Positions 1 through 8,675 of a stretch of DNA of 64,000 nucleotides are shown here, piece by piece; within the stretch, counting starts at the first letter, position 1; every line of letters begins with the position of its first letter. Under the pieces are notes generated by a model. That model saw only the letters and a list, made by a program, of their open reading frames with translations, had not been told where the DNA came from and did no database searches. The stretch comes from Hymenobacter lapidiphilus (GTDB taxonomy: Bacteria; Bacteroidota; Bacteroidia; Cytophagales; Hymenobacteraceae). Location of the stretch: the NCBI RefSeq assembly GCF_013377885.1, contig NZ_JABKAU010000021.1, positions 1-64,000 on the forward strand, read 5' to 3'. A program made the position numbers and the translations under genes.

Positions 1-496
1 GTAGGCTGCTACGGCCCGGACCCCGGTTAAGGCTGGCAAGTATGTTGAAGCGGCCCCCGGATTGAGAGCAGGAGATTCATCGGAGACTAGCATAAATAAG
101 CGGGGATACCCAGTCCGATATTAGTGTAATAGGCTGGGCATAAAACTACAGCCAAGTAGCATATTGGAGCATGGTAATCAACCGTCTCTTACTTAGGATA
201 TTGGGTGAAAATGGTCCTGGTTTTTGTGCAATGATTACCAAGTCTTTGGCCGCGAACCTGAAATGGTGGCTTGCGAATCGTGTAGCCCCGGTAATACCAG
301 AGTTGTGGGCAGGCGCTACCACTGCAAGGTGGAAGTGGCCAGACAAGTGGCAAACTGGAGCTTCTTTGATTGAGTCCTTCGCCGCACCAGTTTCCGATTT
401 GCTACCTTTTAGCCCGAACAGGCAGGGATAATCTGCGCCGTAACCCGCTACGTTGGTCGTCAACCCCAAGCCAGTTGCCAACTTCCATAAAAAGCC
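1..496. other. Gene-free left edge
   Basis: No supportable gene. On the plus strand all three frames entering from the left edge stop within the first 65 bases, so at most about 20 codons of a truncated upstream gene could be present. Overlapping open frames at 146-481 (minus) and 171-431 (plus) have no signal peptide, motif or family resemblance and look like chance. A near-consensus -7 box (TACCTTTT, about 402-409) may serve the AraC gene downstream. Confidence 0.5.
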
Positions 497-1708
497 ATGC
501 AGATACCGTTTACCCCGCTTGTAGTGGCCCTGTTAGCCGTGGTGGCGCAGGCCGTTTTTGCGGCGGGGCTGCTGGCGCTGGCCCGTCGTAACCGCCTGCC
601 CAATGGGTTTCTGGCGCTGCTTATGCTGGCCATTGCCCTGTGGCTGCTCGACAGCTTTTTTCGGGTGGCCGGCATCTACGACCAAAATGCCAACTGGTAT
701 TTCGCGCCCATTTACTACTCCTTCGCTTTCGGGCCGCTGCTGTATTTCTACGTGCGCAGCCTTGTAAACCACGAATTCCGGTTTCGGGTGGGGCACCTCG
801 GGCATTTTGGGCCGGTGCTGTTGCAGGCCGCGTTGTACTGGGGCCTGCGTACCCAATCGTACGCCGCCCGCGCCTGGTTCTGGGAGCATGTGCACCGGCC
901 CTACACGTACCGGCTGGAGTTTATTGGTACCTGGGTGTCGCTTACCGTGTATTTGGGGCTGAGCCTGCACCTGCTGCGGCAGTACGGGCGCTGGTTGCCC
1001 GACAACTTCTCTGAAACTTCGGAGCTACGCCTGCGCTGGTTGCGGGTGCTGTTGGTGCTGGTGGGCCTCGTGAGCCTGCAATGGCTGCTGGAAGTAGTGC
1101 TGCGCGAGTTTTTCGGTCTTTACTACGAGTACAACTATTCTACCGAGTTGTTGGGTGGCGTGGTGTTTCTGATTGGCGTAGTCGGCCTGCGTCAGGCCGA
1201 TATGCGGGCCGTCAGCTTCGTGCCCGAGGCTGCCCCGGCCGCGCCCGAAACGGCGGCCTTTATTGGTGCAGGTACCCTTGCGGTTTCCGCCGTACCGCTC
1301 GGGCGCCCTGGCAACGCGTCTCCCGTGCCGACCTCTGCGCCCGGTACTTTAAGGGCCGCTGCGCCGGTAGCTGACGCGGCAGTGCTGGCGCGCATCCGGC
1401 GGGCGCTGGAAGAGGAGCGGCTCTACCTCAACCCCACACTCACACTGGCCGAGCTATCGGCGCACACCGGCTTGGCACCGCGCCTGATTTCGTTCACTGT
1501 CAACCAGGGATTCGGCCAGAGCTTCAACGACCTGATAAACGGTTACCGGGTGGCCGAGGTGAAGCGCCGGCTGGCCACCCCCGATGCCCAGCGCCTCACG
1601 TTGCTAGGGCTGGCGTTGGAGTGCGGCTTCAACTCCAAAACCACCTTCAACCGGATCTTCAAGCAGTTCACCGGCCAGGCCCCCCGCGAATGGGGCAGCG
1701 GCGAATAA
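497..1708 (+). CDS. Membrane-anchored AraC-family transcriptional regulator
   Basis: A 403-residue protein whose first ~235 residues form about seven hydrophobic segments (from residue 5 to about 235) joined by short loops. A Ala/Pro-rich linker (about 240-295) leads to a C-terminal AraC double helix-turn-helix (about 295-400). The second HTH is recognisable from the segment LGLALECGFNSKTTFNRIFK and the ending FTGQAPREW. This 7TM-AraC layout is common in Bacteroidota; the membrane part is thought to sense a ligand or envelope signal while the HTH binds DNA. No kinase or dedicated target sits beside it. The next gene (1901) is co-directional and encodes a secreted protein, so it is a possible but unproven target. 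Start chosen at the only ATG that precedes the first membrane segment. Confidence 0.9.
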   Translation: MQIPFTPLVVALLAVVAQAVFAAGLLALARRNRLPNGFLALLMLAIALWLLDSFFRVAGIYDQNANWYFAPIYYSFAFGPLLYFYVRSLVNHEFRFRVGHLGHFGPVLLQAALYWGLRTQSYAARAWFWEHVHRPYTYRLEFIGTWVSLTVYLGLSLHLLRQYGRWLPDNFSETSELRLRWLRVLLVLVGLVSLQWLLEVVLREFFGLYYEYNYSTELLGGVVFLIGVVGLRQADMRAVSFVPEAAPAAPETAAFIGAGTLAVSAVPLGRPGNASPVPTSAPGTLRAAAPVADAAVLARIRRALEEERLYLNPTLTLAELSAHTGLAPRLISFTVNQGFGQSFNDLINGYRVAEVKRRLATPDAQRLTLLGLALECGFNSKTTFNRIFKQFTGQAPREWGSGE

Positions 1709-1900
1709 GTAGGAAATGCATGAAGCAGGGCTGGTGCTTCTGGTAGGGAAAGGAGCTTGCATCCCGCAGGCGCATAAACAGTCCACCGATTTACCAAACT
1801 AGCGCCCATATCACGATTTGGGCCGTCCCGATGCCGGATTCGGGGCGCTTGGGGCAGTTTGGGCGGGCACCTTTGGGTCGTTCCTCAACCCCCAAGCCCC

Positions 1901-2425
1901 ATGAAACTACTGTTGCTATTGGCCGCGCTTACCGCCGCGCCGGCTCCTCTGCTGGCCCAGGCAATTCCGGCCCCGGCCTGGACCGACCACCGCCGCCTTC
2001 TGCCCGATAAGCTTCGGCAGGTGCCCGTGGGCCTCTCGCTCTGGCATACGCCCAACCCAGTGTACCCTAAACCCAACCCCGAGCAGCCCGGCGGTTTCGT
2101 GTGGCAGCATAGCACCATGGTGCGCTCCGAGGTGGGGGAGGAGCTGACGGTGGTGGAGTGCGGCAGCTTCATCTGGTACAGCGAAGCTGGCTGGCAAGTC
2201 AATCTGCAGCAGAATGCCACCGAATTTGCCACGCTTTTCCAGTGCCCCAACGGCCGCCTGAGCCCCGGCCGCACCTACACTTTTGCCCAAAACTACCGCT
2301 ACACCGACAGCGCCCGGGGCCTGTACGGCGGCGACGCGCTTTGGTACGTGCTGGCCCGCGACTCGGCCGGTAAGCTCTACAAGGGCTTCGGACTGGTTGA
2401 AACCGAAGCCACTCCGCAGAAATAG
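1901..2425 (+). CDS. Secreted protein of unknown function
   Basis: A 174-residue protein with a clear Sec signal peptide (MKLLLLLAALTAAPAPLLAQ, cut after LLAQ). The mature part has many Trp/Tyr residues and two Cys (in VECGSF and FQCPNG) that could form a disulfide. An in-frame ATG lies 42 bases upstream but would put a Pro/Trp-rich stretch before the signal peptide, so 1901 is preferred. I do not recognise the family. It lies 83 bases before another secreted protein, the YceI homologue, in the same direction, so the two may be co-transcribed. Confidence 0.75.
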   Translation: MKLLLLLAALTAAPAPLLAQAIPAPAWTDHRRLLPDKLRQVPVGLSLWHTPNPVYPKPNPEQPGGFVWQHSTMVRSEVGEELTVVECGSFIWYSEAGWQVNLQQNATEFATLFQCPNGRLSPGRTYTFAQNYRYTDSARGLYGGDALWYVLARDSAGKLYKGFGLVETEATPQK

Positions 2426-2508
2426 CAACGAGCCGCCGGCCGTTGCCCAACTCAACTTCCCGCACCCGGGCCGCGCATTCACATTCGCCCCCATCTTATA
2501 CTCAACCT

Positions 2509-3096
2509 ATGAAACTCCTCGTCCTTTTGCTCTTTCTGGCCTCGGCCGCACCCCAAAACGGGTTCGCCAATTCGCCACAACCGTCAATCCGGGCGGCGGC
2601 GGCCACTACCTACCGGATCGGGCCAGCCGTCGTTACCTGGACTGGCTATGCCGAAGTAGGGGGCTACGCGCCCAGCGGCACCGTGCAGCTACGCCGCGGC
2701 CGCTTCCGCTACGACGGCCGCACGCTGCGCAACGGCCGTTTCGAGTTCGATATGACCACCCTGGACCAGGAGCAGGCCCAGTTGGCCGAGCACTTGCGCG
2801 GAGAAGATTTCTTTGCGGTGGCGAAGTACCCAACGGCCGTTTTTGAGCTGCGGGAAGTGCGGGCTGGTATGGCCGTTGGCCAACTCACCATGCGCGGCGT
2901 TACCCGTCCCATCCGTTTTCCACTCGTCGTGAAGGCACGGCCCGATGGTCGGCTGCACATCAGCGGCAGCGCCACCCTCGACCGCACCCAATTTGGTATC
3001 CACTATAATTCCAGCAGCTTCTTCCAACATCTGGGCTCCTACGCCATCCGCAACGATTTTCGACTGGCTTTCGACCTAACGGCGGTGGGTGAATGA
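2509..3096 (+). CDS. YceI-family periplasmic protein
   Basis: A 195-residue secreted protein. Signal peptide at 1-19, followed by a YceI-like lipocalin fold: VVTWTGYAEVGG near the N-terminus, RNGRFEFDMTTLD, HLRGEDFFAVAKYPTAVFEL, then LTMRGVTRPIRFPL and a C-terminal DRTQFGIHYNSSSF. The phrase 'L-R-x-x-D-F-F-x-x-x-x-Y-P-x-A-x-F' is the family hallmark. YceI proteins bind long isoprenoid or lipid chains in the periplasm; the physiological ligand here is unknown. The ATG at 2509 is chosen because the signal peptide begins there; the open frame extends 66 bases further upstream without any signal-like sequence. Confidence 0.88.
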   Translation: MKLLVLLLFLASAAPQNGFANSPQPSIRAAAATTYRIGPAVVTWTGYAEVGGYAPSGTVQLRRGRFRYDGRTLRNGRFEFDMTTLDQEQAQLAEHLRGEDFFAVAKYPTAVFELREVRAGMAVGQLTMRGVTRPIRFPLVVKARPDGRLHISGSATLDRTQFGIHYNSSSFFQHLGSYAIRNDFRLAFDLTAVGE

Positions 3097-3204
3097 GTGG
3101 TAGTGCTATTTGGTAAGGCCGCCCGAGGCTCCACCTGGTCACGCAGTATGAAGTCAGAATTCGAAGTATCTGAGGAGTCAGCAGGGCATTAGTATCAGGG
3201 CTGG

Positions 3205-3212
3205 TAGCTTTG
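3205..3212 (+). promoter_or_regulatory. Candidate -7 promoter element (TAGCTTTG)
   Basis: Exact match to the Bacteroidota -7 consensus TAnnTTTG, 111 bases upstream of the small-protein gene at 3324. No clear TTG -33 element at the right distance, so the call is tentative. Confidence 0.35.
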
Positions 3213-3323
3213 TAACGCTTAAATTGCGCTGGCTCTGCCCCGTTTAGTCAATGTCGGCCAGGCAACACCAGTTGGCTGGCCGGCGTACATTCCACTCATC
3301 AACCTCCTCTTTACCCTTGCCCT

Positions 3324-3674
3324 ATGAACCACGCTAGCCGCATCGACAAGACTGTCCGCAACATCTATGACACCTTCGATAACCCGGGAGCCAACCCGCT
3401 GGAAGCTGGTCTGGGCGACATCGACAGCTGGATTGAGTCCCTCGACGGATTGGGTGGCTCGGCCCTGAACGGTCTGCAAAAGGAGTTGCGCAACCTGCGC
3501 TCCTACGTCGAGCGCGACGACCGGCCCGCCATTGCCGCCACCCTTCAGATGCTGGGCACCGAGACCTCGCGCATCGCCTCCAATATGCACAGCCTCACCG
3601 ACAATACTGGCGACCAGCTACGCCATTTGGGCCAGACGCTGGTAATTGCCGCCGGCAACCTGAAAATGTCGTAG
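3324..3674 (+). CDS. Small helical protein, first of a tandem paralogue pair
   Basis: A 116-residue protein with no signal peptide or membrane segment, probably cytoplasmic and mostly alpha-helical. It is clearly related to the next gene (3913-4248). Both share the core IDSW(I/V)..L.G.G..AL......EL.NL, a middle helix containing a LG.(E)(T/H)T-like segment, and the ending LGQTL..A...LK. I do not know a named family. The two copies are separated by an apparent terminator (3721-3772), so they are separate transcription units despite the duplication. Confidence 0.72.
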   Translation: MNHASRIDKTVRNIYDTFDNPGANPLEAGLGDIDSWIESLDGLGGSALNGLQKELRNLRSYVERDDRPAIAATLQMLGTETSRIASNMHSLTDNTGDQLRHLGQTLVIAAGNLKMS

Positions 3675-3720
3675 TCCGGTTTTGCACAAAATTCTGTAAC
3701 AAGATAAAGTAAGGCCGTGT

Positions 3721-3772
3721 AAAATTCGGGTTCCAAAAGTTGTGTAAGCAGCCCTTGGAACCCGAATTTTTT
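3721..3772 (+). terminator. Rho-independent-like hairpin
   Basis: Stem AATTCGGGTTCCAA paired with TTGGAACCCGAATT around an 18-base loop, followed by a T-run. It follows the 3324-3674 gene and separates it from its paralogue. Confidence 0.75.
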
Positions 3773-3912
3773 CGTCTGTACAGGCCTTTAGTCCCACACC
3801 ATTCACCGCCAGATATGTTTTGCTGGTAGATGTTTAATTATTTGACTATCAACTTTTAAAGACGGTGTGCGGTACTAGTGGTGTTAAATTCATCCACCAT
3901 AACCACACTACC

Positions 3913-4248
3913 ATGAGTGCTTCCACTTCCACCAGCCAACTCGACGCCACCCTCCAGGCCCTGCAAGGCGGCCTGAGCCAAGCCGCTCCGGCGGCCGGCG
4001 GCAACATCGACAGCTGGGTTTCAACCCTCAACGGCGCCGGCAGCCCCGCCCTAAGCGCTATTGCCGACGAGCTGAACAACCTGAAAACCGCCATTGGTGG
4101 CGGTGATGCCTCGAAAATCAGCCAGTCGCTGAGCACCCTGGGCGAGCACACCACCAAGGCCGCTGCCAGCGCCACCGACGACGCCAAAGACAAGCTCAAG
4201 CAACTCGGCCAAACGCTGAGTGACGCCGGTAAGTCGCTGAAGGCGTAA
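3913..4248 (+). CDS. Small helical protein, second of a tandem paralogue pair
   Basis: A 111-residue Ala/Ser/Thr-rich protein, predicted helical and soluble. It contains GGNIDSWVSTLNGAG (about 28-42), ADELNNLKTAI (about 56-66) and KLKQLGQTLSDAGKSLKA at the C-terminus, each aligning with a block of the upstream paralogue. The ATG at 3913 is preferred over an in-frame ATG 48 bases upstream because conservation with the paralogue and normal composition begin there. The Lys/Ala-rich heptad-like C-terminal half resembles apolipoprotein- or LEA-like amphipathic helices, but that is only compositional. Confidence 0.72.
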   Translation: MSASTSTSQLDATLQALQGGLSQAAPAAGGNIDSWVSTLNGAGSPALSAIADELNNLKTAIGGGDASKISQSLSTLGEHTTKAAASATDDAKDKLKQLGQTLSDAGKSLKA

Positions 4249-4293
4249 CTCCCGGTAGCTAGAAGGCAGGAGTCAGAAGCGAGAATATTCAAG

Positions 4294-4396
4294 CGCCTGC
4301 CATCCTGACAAAGCAAGGACCTTACCTCACAGAAACGAGTCGTTGTTACGGCCGTTCCGATGAGATAAGGTCCTTCTTGCGTGAGGATGGCAGGCG
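4294..4396. repeat. Long inverted repeat between convergent genes
   Basis: Arms 4294-4329 and 4361-4396 (36 bp each, roughly 85% complementary, 31-base loop). The arms begin CGCCTGCCATCCTGAC and include AAGGACCTTA. It lies between the convergent gene at 3913-4248 and gamma-glutamyltransferase, and resembles the GTCAT-C-TGA-CGAAG hairpin family at 26869, 39250 and 59512. It probably also works as a bidirectional terminator. Confidence 0.8.
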
Positions 4397-4416
4397 TTTC
4401 TGTTCGCTGCTAATCC

Positions 4417-6207
4417 CTAATATCCCGCTGCGTTGTCGTCGCCACGAGGGTCGGCGCCGCCTTCGAGGCGGCCGTCGGGCAGCACCCGGATGATTTCTAG
4501 GCGGCCCCAGGGGCTGCGGGCGTTGAGCTGGTAGCCACGGGCGCGGAGCGTGTCCTGAGCCGCGGGCAGCAAAGCGCCGGCCTCCACATCGAGCTGGTCG
4601 GGCAGCCACTGGTGGTGCAGGCGCGGCGCGGCCACGGCCTGCTGGGCGTTCTGGCCGTAGTCGATTACGTTGATAATGCCCTGCAGCACGCTCGTGATGA
4701 TGGTGCTGCCGCCGGGCGTACCGATGAGCAGGGCCAGCTTGTTATCCTTGAGCAGGATGGTGGGCGTCATGGAGGAAAGCATGCGCTTGCCGGGCGCAAT
4801 GGCGTTGGCCGCGCCGCCCACCAGCCCGTAGGCGTTGGGCGTGCCGGGCTTGCTGCTGAAATCGTCCATCTCATTGTTCAGCAGAAAGCCCGCCCCGGCT
4901 ACTACCACTTTGCTGCCATATGCCCCGTTGAGGGTGGTCGTGCAGCTCACCGCGTTGCCCTGGGCGTCCACGATATTGTAGTGCGTGGTCTGGTCCGACT
5001 CGTAGGCTGGCAGGCCCGTGCCGGCCGCTACCTGGGCGCTGGGTGTGGCCCGGCGTGGCTGCACCGAGGCCATGCGGCGGCGGTTGTAGGTTGGGTCGAG
5101 CAGCTGTACTACCGGTACGCGGCCAAAATCGGGGTCGCCGAGGTAGGTGGCGCGGTCGGCGTACACGCGGCGCTGGGCCTCGGTGAGCCAATGCACGGCC
5201 TCGGGCGCGTGCCAGCCGGCGGCCTGCAGGTTGTAGGGCTCCAGCATCTGTAGCATTTGCAGCAGGGCCACACCCCCCGAGCTGGGCGGCGGAAACGTGA
5301 GCACCTCGTAGCCCCGGTAGCTGCCTTTAAGCGGGGTGCGCCACTTGGGTTGGTAGGCGGCCAAGTCGGTTTTGGTGATGAGGCCGCCGCCGCGCTTCAT
5401 TTCGGCCACGAGTAAATCGGCCGTTTCGCCCGCGTAAAAGCCGGCCGCGCCCTGGTCGCGGATGCGGCCCAGCGTGCGGGCCAGCTGCACGTACTTAATT
5501 ACATCCCCTGCTTGCCAAGGACGGAAATCAGGCTGCGGATTACTGTAGGTGCCCAAGTCGTACGTACTGGCGTCGGGTCGCATATATGCGTTGCCTTGCG
5601 GGGTGAAACGTGCGAAGGCCGTCCGATTATCATTCAATCCGGTAGCCTCTTTCTTGGTAAGCGTTACGCCACCCAGTGCCAGCTGTGCGGCCGGCTCTAC
5701 TACGTCGCGCCACGGCAGCTTGCCCAGCTTCTGGTGCAGCGCCCACATGCCGGCCACGGTGCCCGGCACGCCGGCTGCCCGGTGGCCCCGGGTGCTGAGG
5801 TTGGGTATCACGTTACCGGCCGCATCGAGGTACATGTCGCGGGTGGCGGCGGCGGGAGCGGTTTCGCGGAAGTCGAGGGCTCCTTCCCGGCCATCGGCCC
5901 CGCGGTAGAGCACGAAGCCGCCACCCCCGATGTTACCGGCCACCGGCAAGGCTACGGCCAGCGCAAACTGCACGGCCACGGCCGCATCGTAGGCGTTGCC
6001 GCCGCGCTGCAGCACCTCCACCCCAATACGGGTGGCCTCGGGGTGGGCCGACGTAACCATGGCCTTGCTGGCAACAACGGGCGTGGCCATTGGTACCGGA
6101 GCGGCCAGTGTCGGAGCGGCCAGTGCCACAGGCGAGGTAGCGGGCGGGGCCGTGGTGCAGGCCGCCAGCCCGGCCGCCAGCAGTAAAAAATGGCTAAAGT
6201 GCTTCAT
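4417..6207 (-). CDS. ggt: Gamma-glutamyltransferase (GGT proenzyme)
   Basis: A 596-residue proenzyme that cleaves or transfers the gamma-glutamyl group of glutathione and related peptides outside the cytoplasm. It begins with a lipoprotein signal peptide ending in LAAC (Cys17), so it is probably anchored to a membrane, followed by an Ala/Pro linker. The N-terminal large-subunit region contains GGNAYDAAVAVQFAL and GNIGGGGFVLYR. The autocatalytic site is QTTHYN with nucleophile Thr407, and the small subunit has the substrate-loop residues NNEMDDFS (about 444-451) and the GTPGGSTIIT glycine loop (about 497-506). Length fits the family. It is divergent from the branching-enzyme gene. Confidence 0.95.
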   Translation of the reverse strand: MKHFSHFLLLAAGLAACTTAPPATSPVALAAPTLAAPVPMATPVVASKAMVTSAHPEATRIGVEVLQRGGNAYDAAVAVQFALAVALPVAGNIGGGGFVLYRGADGREGALDFRETAPAAATRDMYLDAAGNVIPNLSTRGHRAAGVPGTVAGMWALHQKLGKLPWRDVVEPAAQLALGGVTLTKKEATGLNDNRTAFARFTPQGNAYMRPDASTYDLGTYSNPQPDFRPWQAGDVIKYVQLARTLGRIRDQGAAGFYAGETADLLVAEMKRGGGLITKTDLAAYQPKWRTPLKGSYRGYEVLTFPPPSSGGVALLQMLQMLEPYNLQAAGWHAPEAVHWLTEAQRRVYADRATYLGDPDFGRVPVVQLLDPTYNRRRMASVQPRRATPSAQVAAGTGLPAYESDQTTHYNIVDAQGNAVSCTTTLNGAYGSKVVVAGAGFLLNNEMDDFSSKPGTPNAYGLVGGAANAIAPGKRMLSSMTPTILLKDNKLALLIGTPGGSTIITSVLQGIINVIDYGQNAQQAVAAPRLHHQWLPDQLDVEAGALLPAAQDTLRARGYQLNARSPWGRLEIIRVLPDGRLEGGADPRGDDNAAGY

Positions 6208-6318
6208 ATAGAGTAGAGGAGCTCGATTTTGGCCGAAAGAACGTCATTCTTCGCCGAGCCCTGAATGGGAGTGCGTTTATCTGCCGGCAATCAACCCGGC
6301 CACCAACTTTTCGGAAAA

Positions 6319-6351
6319 TTGGGCCACCTCATCCGATTCCACGTAGTTTTG
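6319..6351 (+). promoter_or_regulatory. Promoter of the branching-enzyme gene
   Basis: TTG at 6319-6321 and TAGTTTTG at 6344-6351 (22-base spacer) match the Bacteroidota -33/-7 pattern, 31 bases before the glgB start codon in the divergent ggt-glgB gap. Confidence 0.5.
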
Positions 6352-6382
6352 AGCGCAACCCTGCACCTTCGCCGCTTCTGCC

Positions 6383-8437
6383 ATGACCACCACCACGCCA
6401 ACTGCCTCGCTTGCCGCTGCTCCTGCCACTGCGCTGCCCCTCGTGCAGCACGACCCCTGGCTGGCTCCCTACGAGCCGGTGCTGCGCCGCCGCCAGCAGC
6501 GGCTGGAAGCCCGGCTGGCTGAAATCGGGCAGCAATACGGTTCGCTTAGCAAGTTTGCCACCGCCCACCAGCGCCTGGGCCTGCACTACGACGGCCGCCG
6601 CCGGGGCCACTGGTACCGCGAGTGGGCACCCGCCGCACAGGCCCTGAGTCTGATTGGCGACTTCAACGACTGGAACAGGCAGGCCACCCCGCTAATCAAG
6701 GGCGCCGACGGCGTTTGGGAAGTCTTTCTGCCCGACAAAGAGTACAAAGACCGCCTCACGCACCACTCCCTTTATAAAGTGCATGTAGTGTCGGCGCATG
6801 GTGCCCAGGACCGGCTGCCGGCCACCCTGCGCCGGGCCGTGCAGAATCCGGAAACGCACGACTTCGCCGGCCAGGTTTGGCGGCCCGAAACCCCGTTTGC
6901 CTGGACCGACCAGAAATTTCGGGTGGCCAACGCCGTGCGCGAGCCGTTGATTTACGAGGCCCACGTGGGTATGGCGTTGGAAGAGGGCCGGGTGGGCTCC
7001 TACCTGGAGTTTGCCGAACAGGTGCTGCCCCGCATTGCGGCCGGCGGCTACAACTGTGTGCAGCTGATGGCCGTGATGGAGCACCCGTACTATGGCTCGT
7101 TCGGCTACCATGTGGCCAATTTTTTCGCCGTTTCGTCGCGCTTCGGTACGCCCGAGGAGCTAAAACACCTCATCAACGAAGCCCACCGGCTGGGCGTGGC
7201 CGTGCTGCTCGATGTGGTGCATTCGCACGCCGTAAAAAACGAGGCCGAGGGCCTGGCCAACTTCGACGGCTCGGGCCACCAGTATTTTCATGCCGGAAGC
7301 CGGGGTGAGCACCCGGGCTGGGATTCGCGCCTCTTCGATTACGGCAAGCCCGAAGTGCAGCAGTTCCTGCTCAGCAACCTGCGCTACTGGCTCGAAGAGT
7401 TCCATATCGACGGCTTCCGCTTCGACGGAATTACCAGCATGCTCTACCATCACCACGGGGAAGGCGTCAGCTTCGGCGGCTACGAGTCGTATTTCGGGCC
7501 CGAGGTGGATGAGGACGCGGTGCTGTACCTGCAGCTGGCCACCACGCTGGTGCACGAAATCAAGCGCAGCGCCCTGCTGATTGCCGAAGACATGAGCGGC
7601 ATGCCGGGCCTGTGCCGGCCCATTGCCGAGGGCGGCGTGGGCTTTGGCTACCGGCTGGGCATGGGTATCCCCGATTACTGGATCAAGCTGCTCAAGCACA
7701 CCCGCGACGAAGACTGGAACCTCTACGACCTGTGGTATGTGCTGAACAACCGCCGCGACGGCGAAAAAACAGTGGCCTATGCCGAAAGCCACGACCAAGC
7801 CCTGGTAGGCGACAAAACCCTGGCCCAATGGCTACTCGACGATGCCATCTACCAGCACATGGGCCGCTCCGACACCGACCCGGTGGCCGCGCGGGGCGTG
7901 GCCCTGCACAAGCTCATCCGCCTGCTCACCGTTAGCCTGGGCGGTGAGGCTTACCTCAACTTTATCGGCAACGAGTTCGGCCACCCCGAGTGGGTTGATT
8001 TCCCGCGCGAAGGCAACAACTGGAGCCACCATTTTGCCCGCCGCCAGTGGAGCCTGGCCGACAACCCCGACCTCAAGTTTCAGTACCTGCTCAACTTCGA
8101 CAGGGCCATGATTGAGCTGGTCCGGAGCAGCCACTTGCTGGCCGCCGGTCCGGCCCGCCAGCTCCACCTCGACCCCGAAAACCAGGTGCTCGTGTTTCAG
8201 CGCGGCCCGTTACTGCTGGCCTTCAACCTGCACACCGAGCACAGCATCCCCGACTACCGCTTCGTGGTGCCCACTGCCGGCCGCTACCGCATTGTGCTCG
8301 ATTCCGATGCCCCCGACTTCGGCGGCTTCGCCCGCATCGACGATGACTACCGCTACGAAACCCTCGAGGAAAACGGCGTCCACAAGCTCAGCCTCTACCT
8401 CACAAGCCGCACAGCCCTGGTGCTGGAACGTATCTGA
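6383..8437 (+). CDS. glgB: 1,4-alpha-glucan branching enzyme (GH13)
   Basis: A 684-residue enzyme that makes alpha-1,6 branches in glycogen. A short N-terminal helix region precedes the CBM48-like domain (about 70-165, with WYREWAPAAQ and GDFNDWN). The GH13 barrel follows: YEAHVGMA (191-198), LLDVVHSHAVKN, nucleophile Asp348 in HIDGFRFDGI, acid/base Glu402 in LLIAEDMSG, and transition-state Asp471 in YAESHDQALVGD. An all-beta C-terminal domain ends the protein. It belongs to the shorter, eukaryote-like GlgB type common in Bacteroidota. A candidate promoter lies 31 bases upstream. The opposing unit downstream includes a glycogen-synthase-like half protein. Confidence 0.95.
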   Translation: MTTTTPTASLAAAPATALPLVQHDPWLAPYEPVLRRRQQRLEARLAEIGQQYGSLSKFATAHQRLGLHYDGRRRGHWYREWAPAAQALSLIGDFNDWNRQATPLIKGADGVWEVFLPDKEYKDRLTHHSLYKVHVVSAHGAQDRLPATLRRAVQNPETHDFAGQVWRPETPFAWTDQKFRVANAVREPLIYEAHVGMALEEGRVGSYLEFAEQVLPRIAAGGYNCVQLMAVMEHPYYGSFGYHVANFFAVSSRFGTPEELKHLINEAHRLGVAVLLDVVHSHAVKNEAEGLANFDGSGHQYFHAGSRGEHPGWDSRLFDYGKPEVQQFLLSNLRYWLEEFHIDGFRFDGITSMLYHHHGEGVSFGGYESYFGPEVDEDAVLYLQLATTLVHEIKRSALLIAEDMSGMPGLCRPIAEGGVGFGYRLGMGIPDYWIKLLKHTRDEDWNLYDLWYVLNNRRDGEKTVAYAESHDQALVGDKTLAQWLLDDAIYQHMGRSDTDPVAARGVALHKLIRLLTVSLGGEAYLNFIGNEFGHPEWVDFPREGNNWSHHFARRQWSLADNPDLKFQYLLNFDRAMIELVRSSHLLAAGPARQLHLDPENQVLVFQRGPLLLAFNLHTEHSIPDYRFVVPTAGRYRIVLDSDAPDFGGFARIDDDYRYETLEENGVHKLSLYLTSRTALVLERI

Positions 8438-8460
8438 ACCGGTAGCCTATAAAATCCCGG

Positions 8461-8563
8461 AGGTCGATGTAGGGGCGGGGCTTGTCCCCGCCCGCCGTTC
8501 GCATCGTTTCAACGGTAATCGTTCAACGGCGGGCGGGGGCAAGCCCCTCCCCTACATCGACCT
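8461..8563. repeat. GC-rich palindromic repeat (GTAGGGGCGGGGCTTG family)
   Basis: Arms 8461-8501 and 8525-8563 are nearly complementary and read AGGTCGATGTAGGGGCGGGG and its complement, around a loop containing CAACGGTAATCGTT. The same arm sequence recurs at 24828, 24881, 24961, 36285, 36358, 43964 and 44016. It is a dispersed REP/MITE-like element sitting just after glgB. Confidence 0.85.
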
Positions 8564-8610
8564 TTGCAACATAGGCTGTCTTCTAAACTACCGTCTTGAT
8601 TTTGCCCAAA

Positions 8611-8656
8611 CAAGAAGCCCCCGCACTCAACCGAGTACGGGGGCTTCTTCGTTTTT
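8611..8656. terminator. Bidirectional terminator hairpin
   Basis: AAGAAGCCCCCG paired with CGGGGGCTTCTT around a short loop, flanked by T-rich sequence on the right. It lies between convergent glgB and the YdeI-like gene. Confidence 0.8.
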
Positions 8657-8675
8657 CAGCTAACAGCTCAAAAAA

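Noticed and set aside
146-481. Open frames at the left edge (both strands)
   Set aside because: No start context, signal, domain or composition support.
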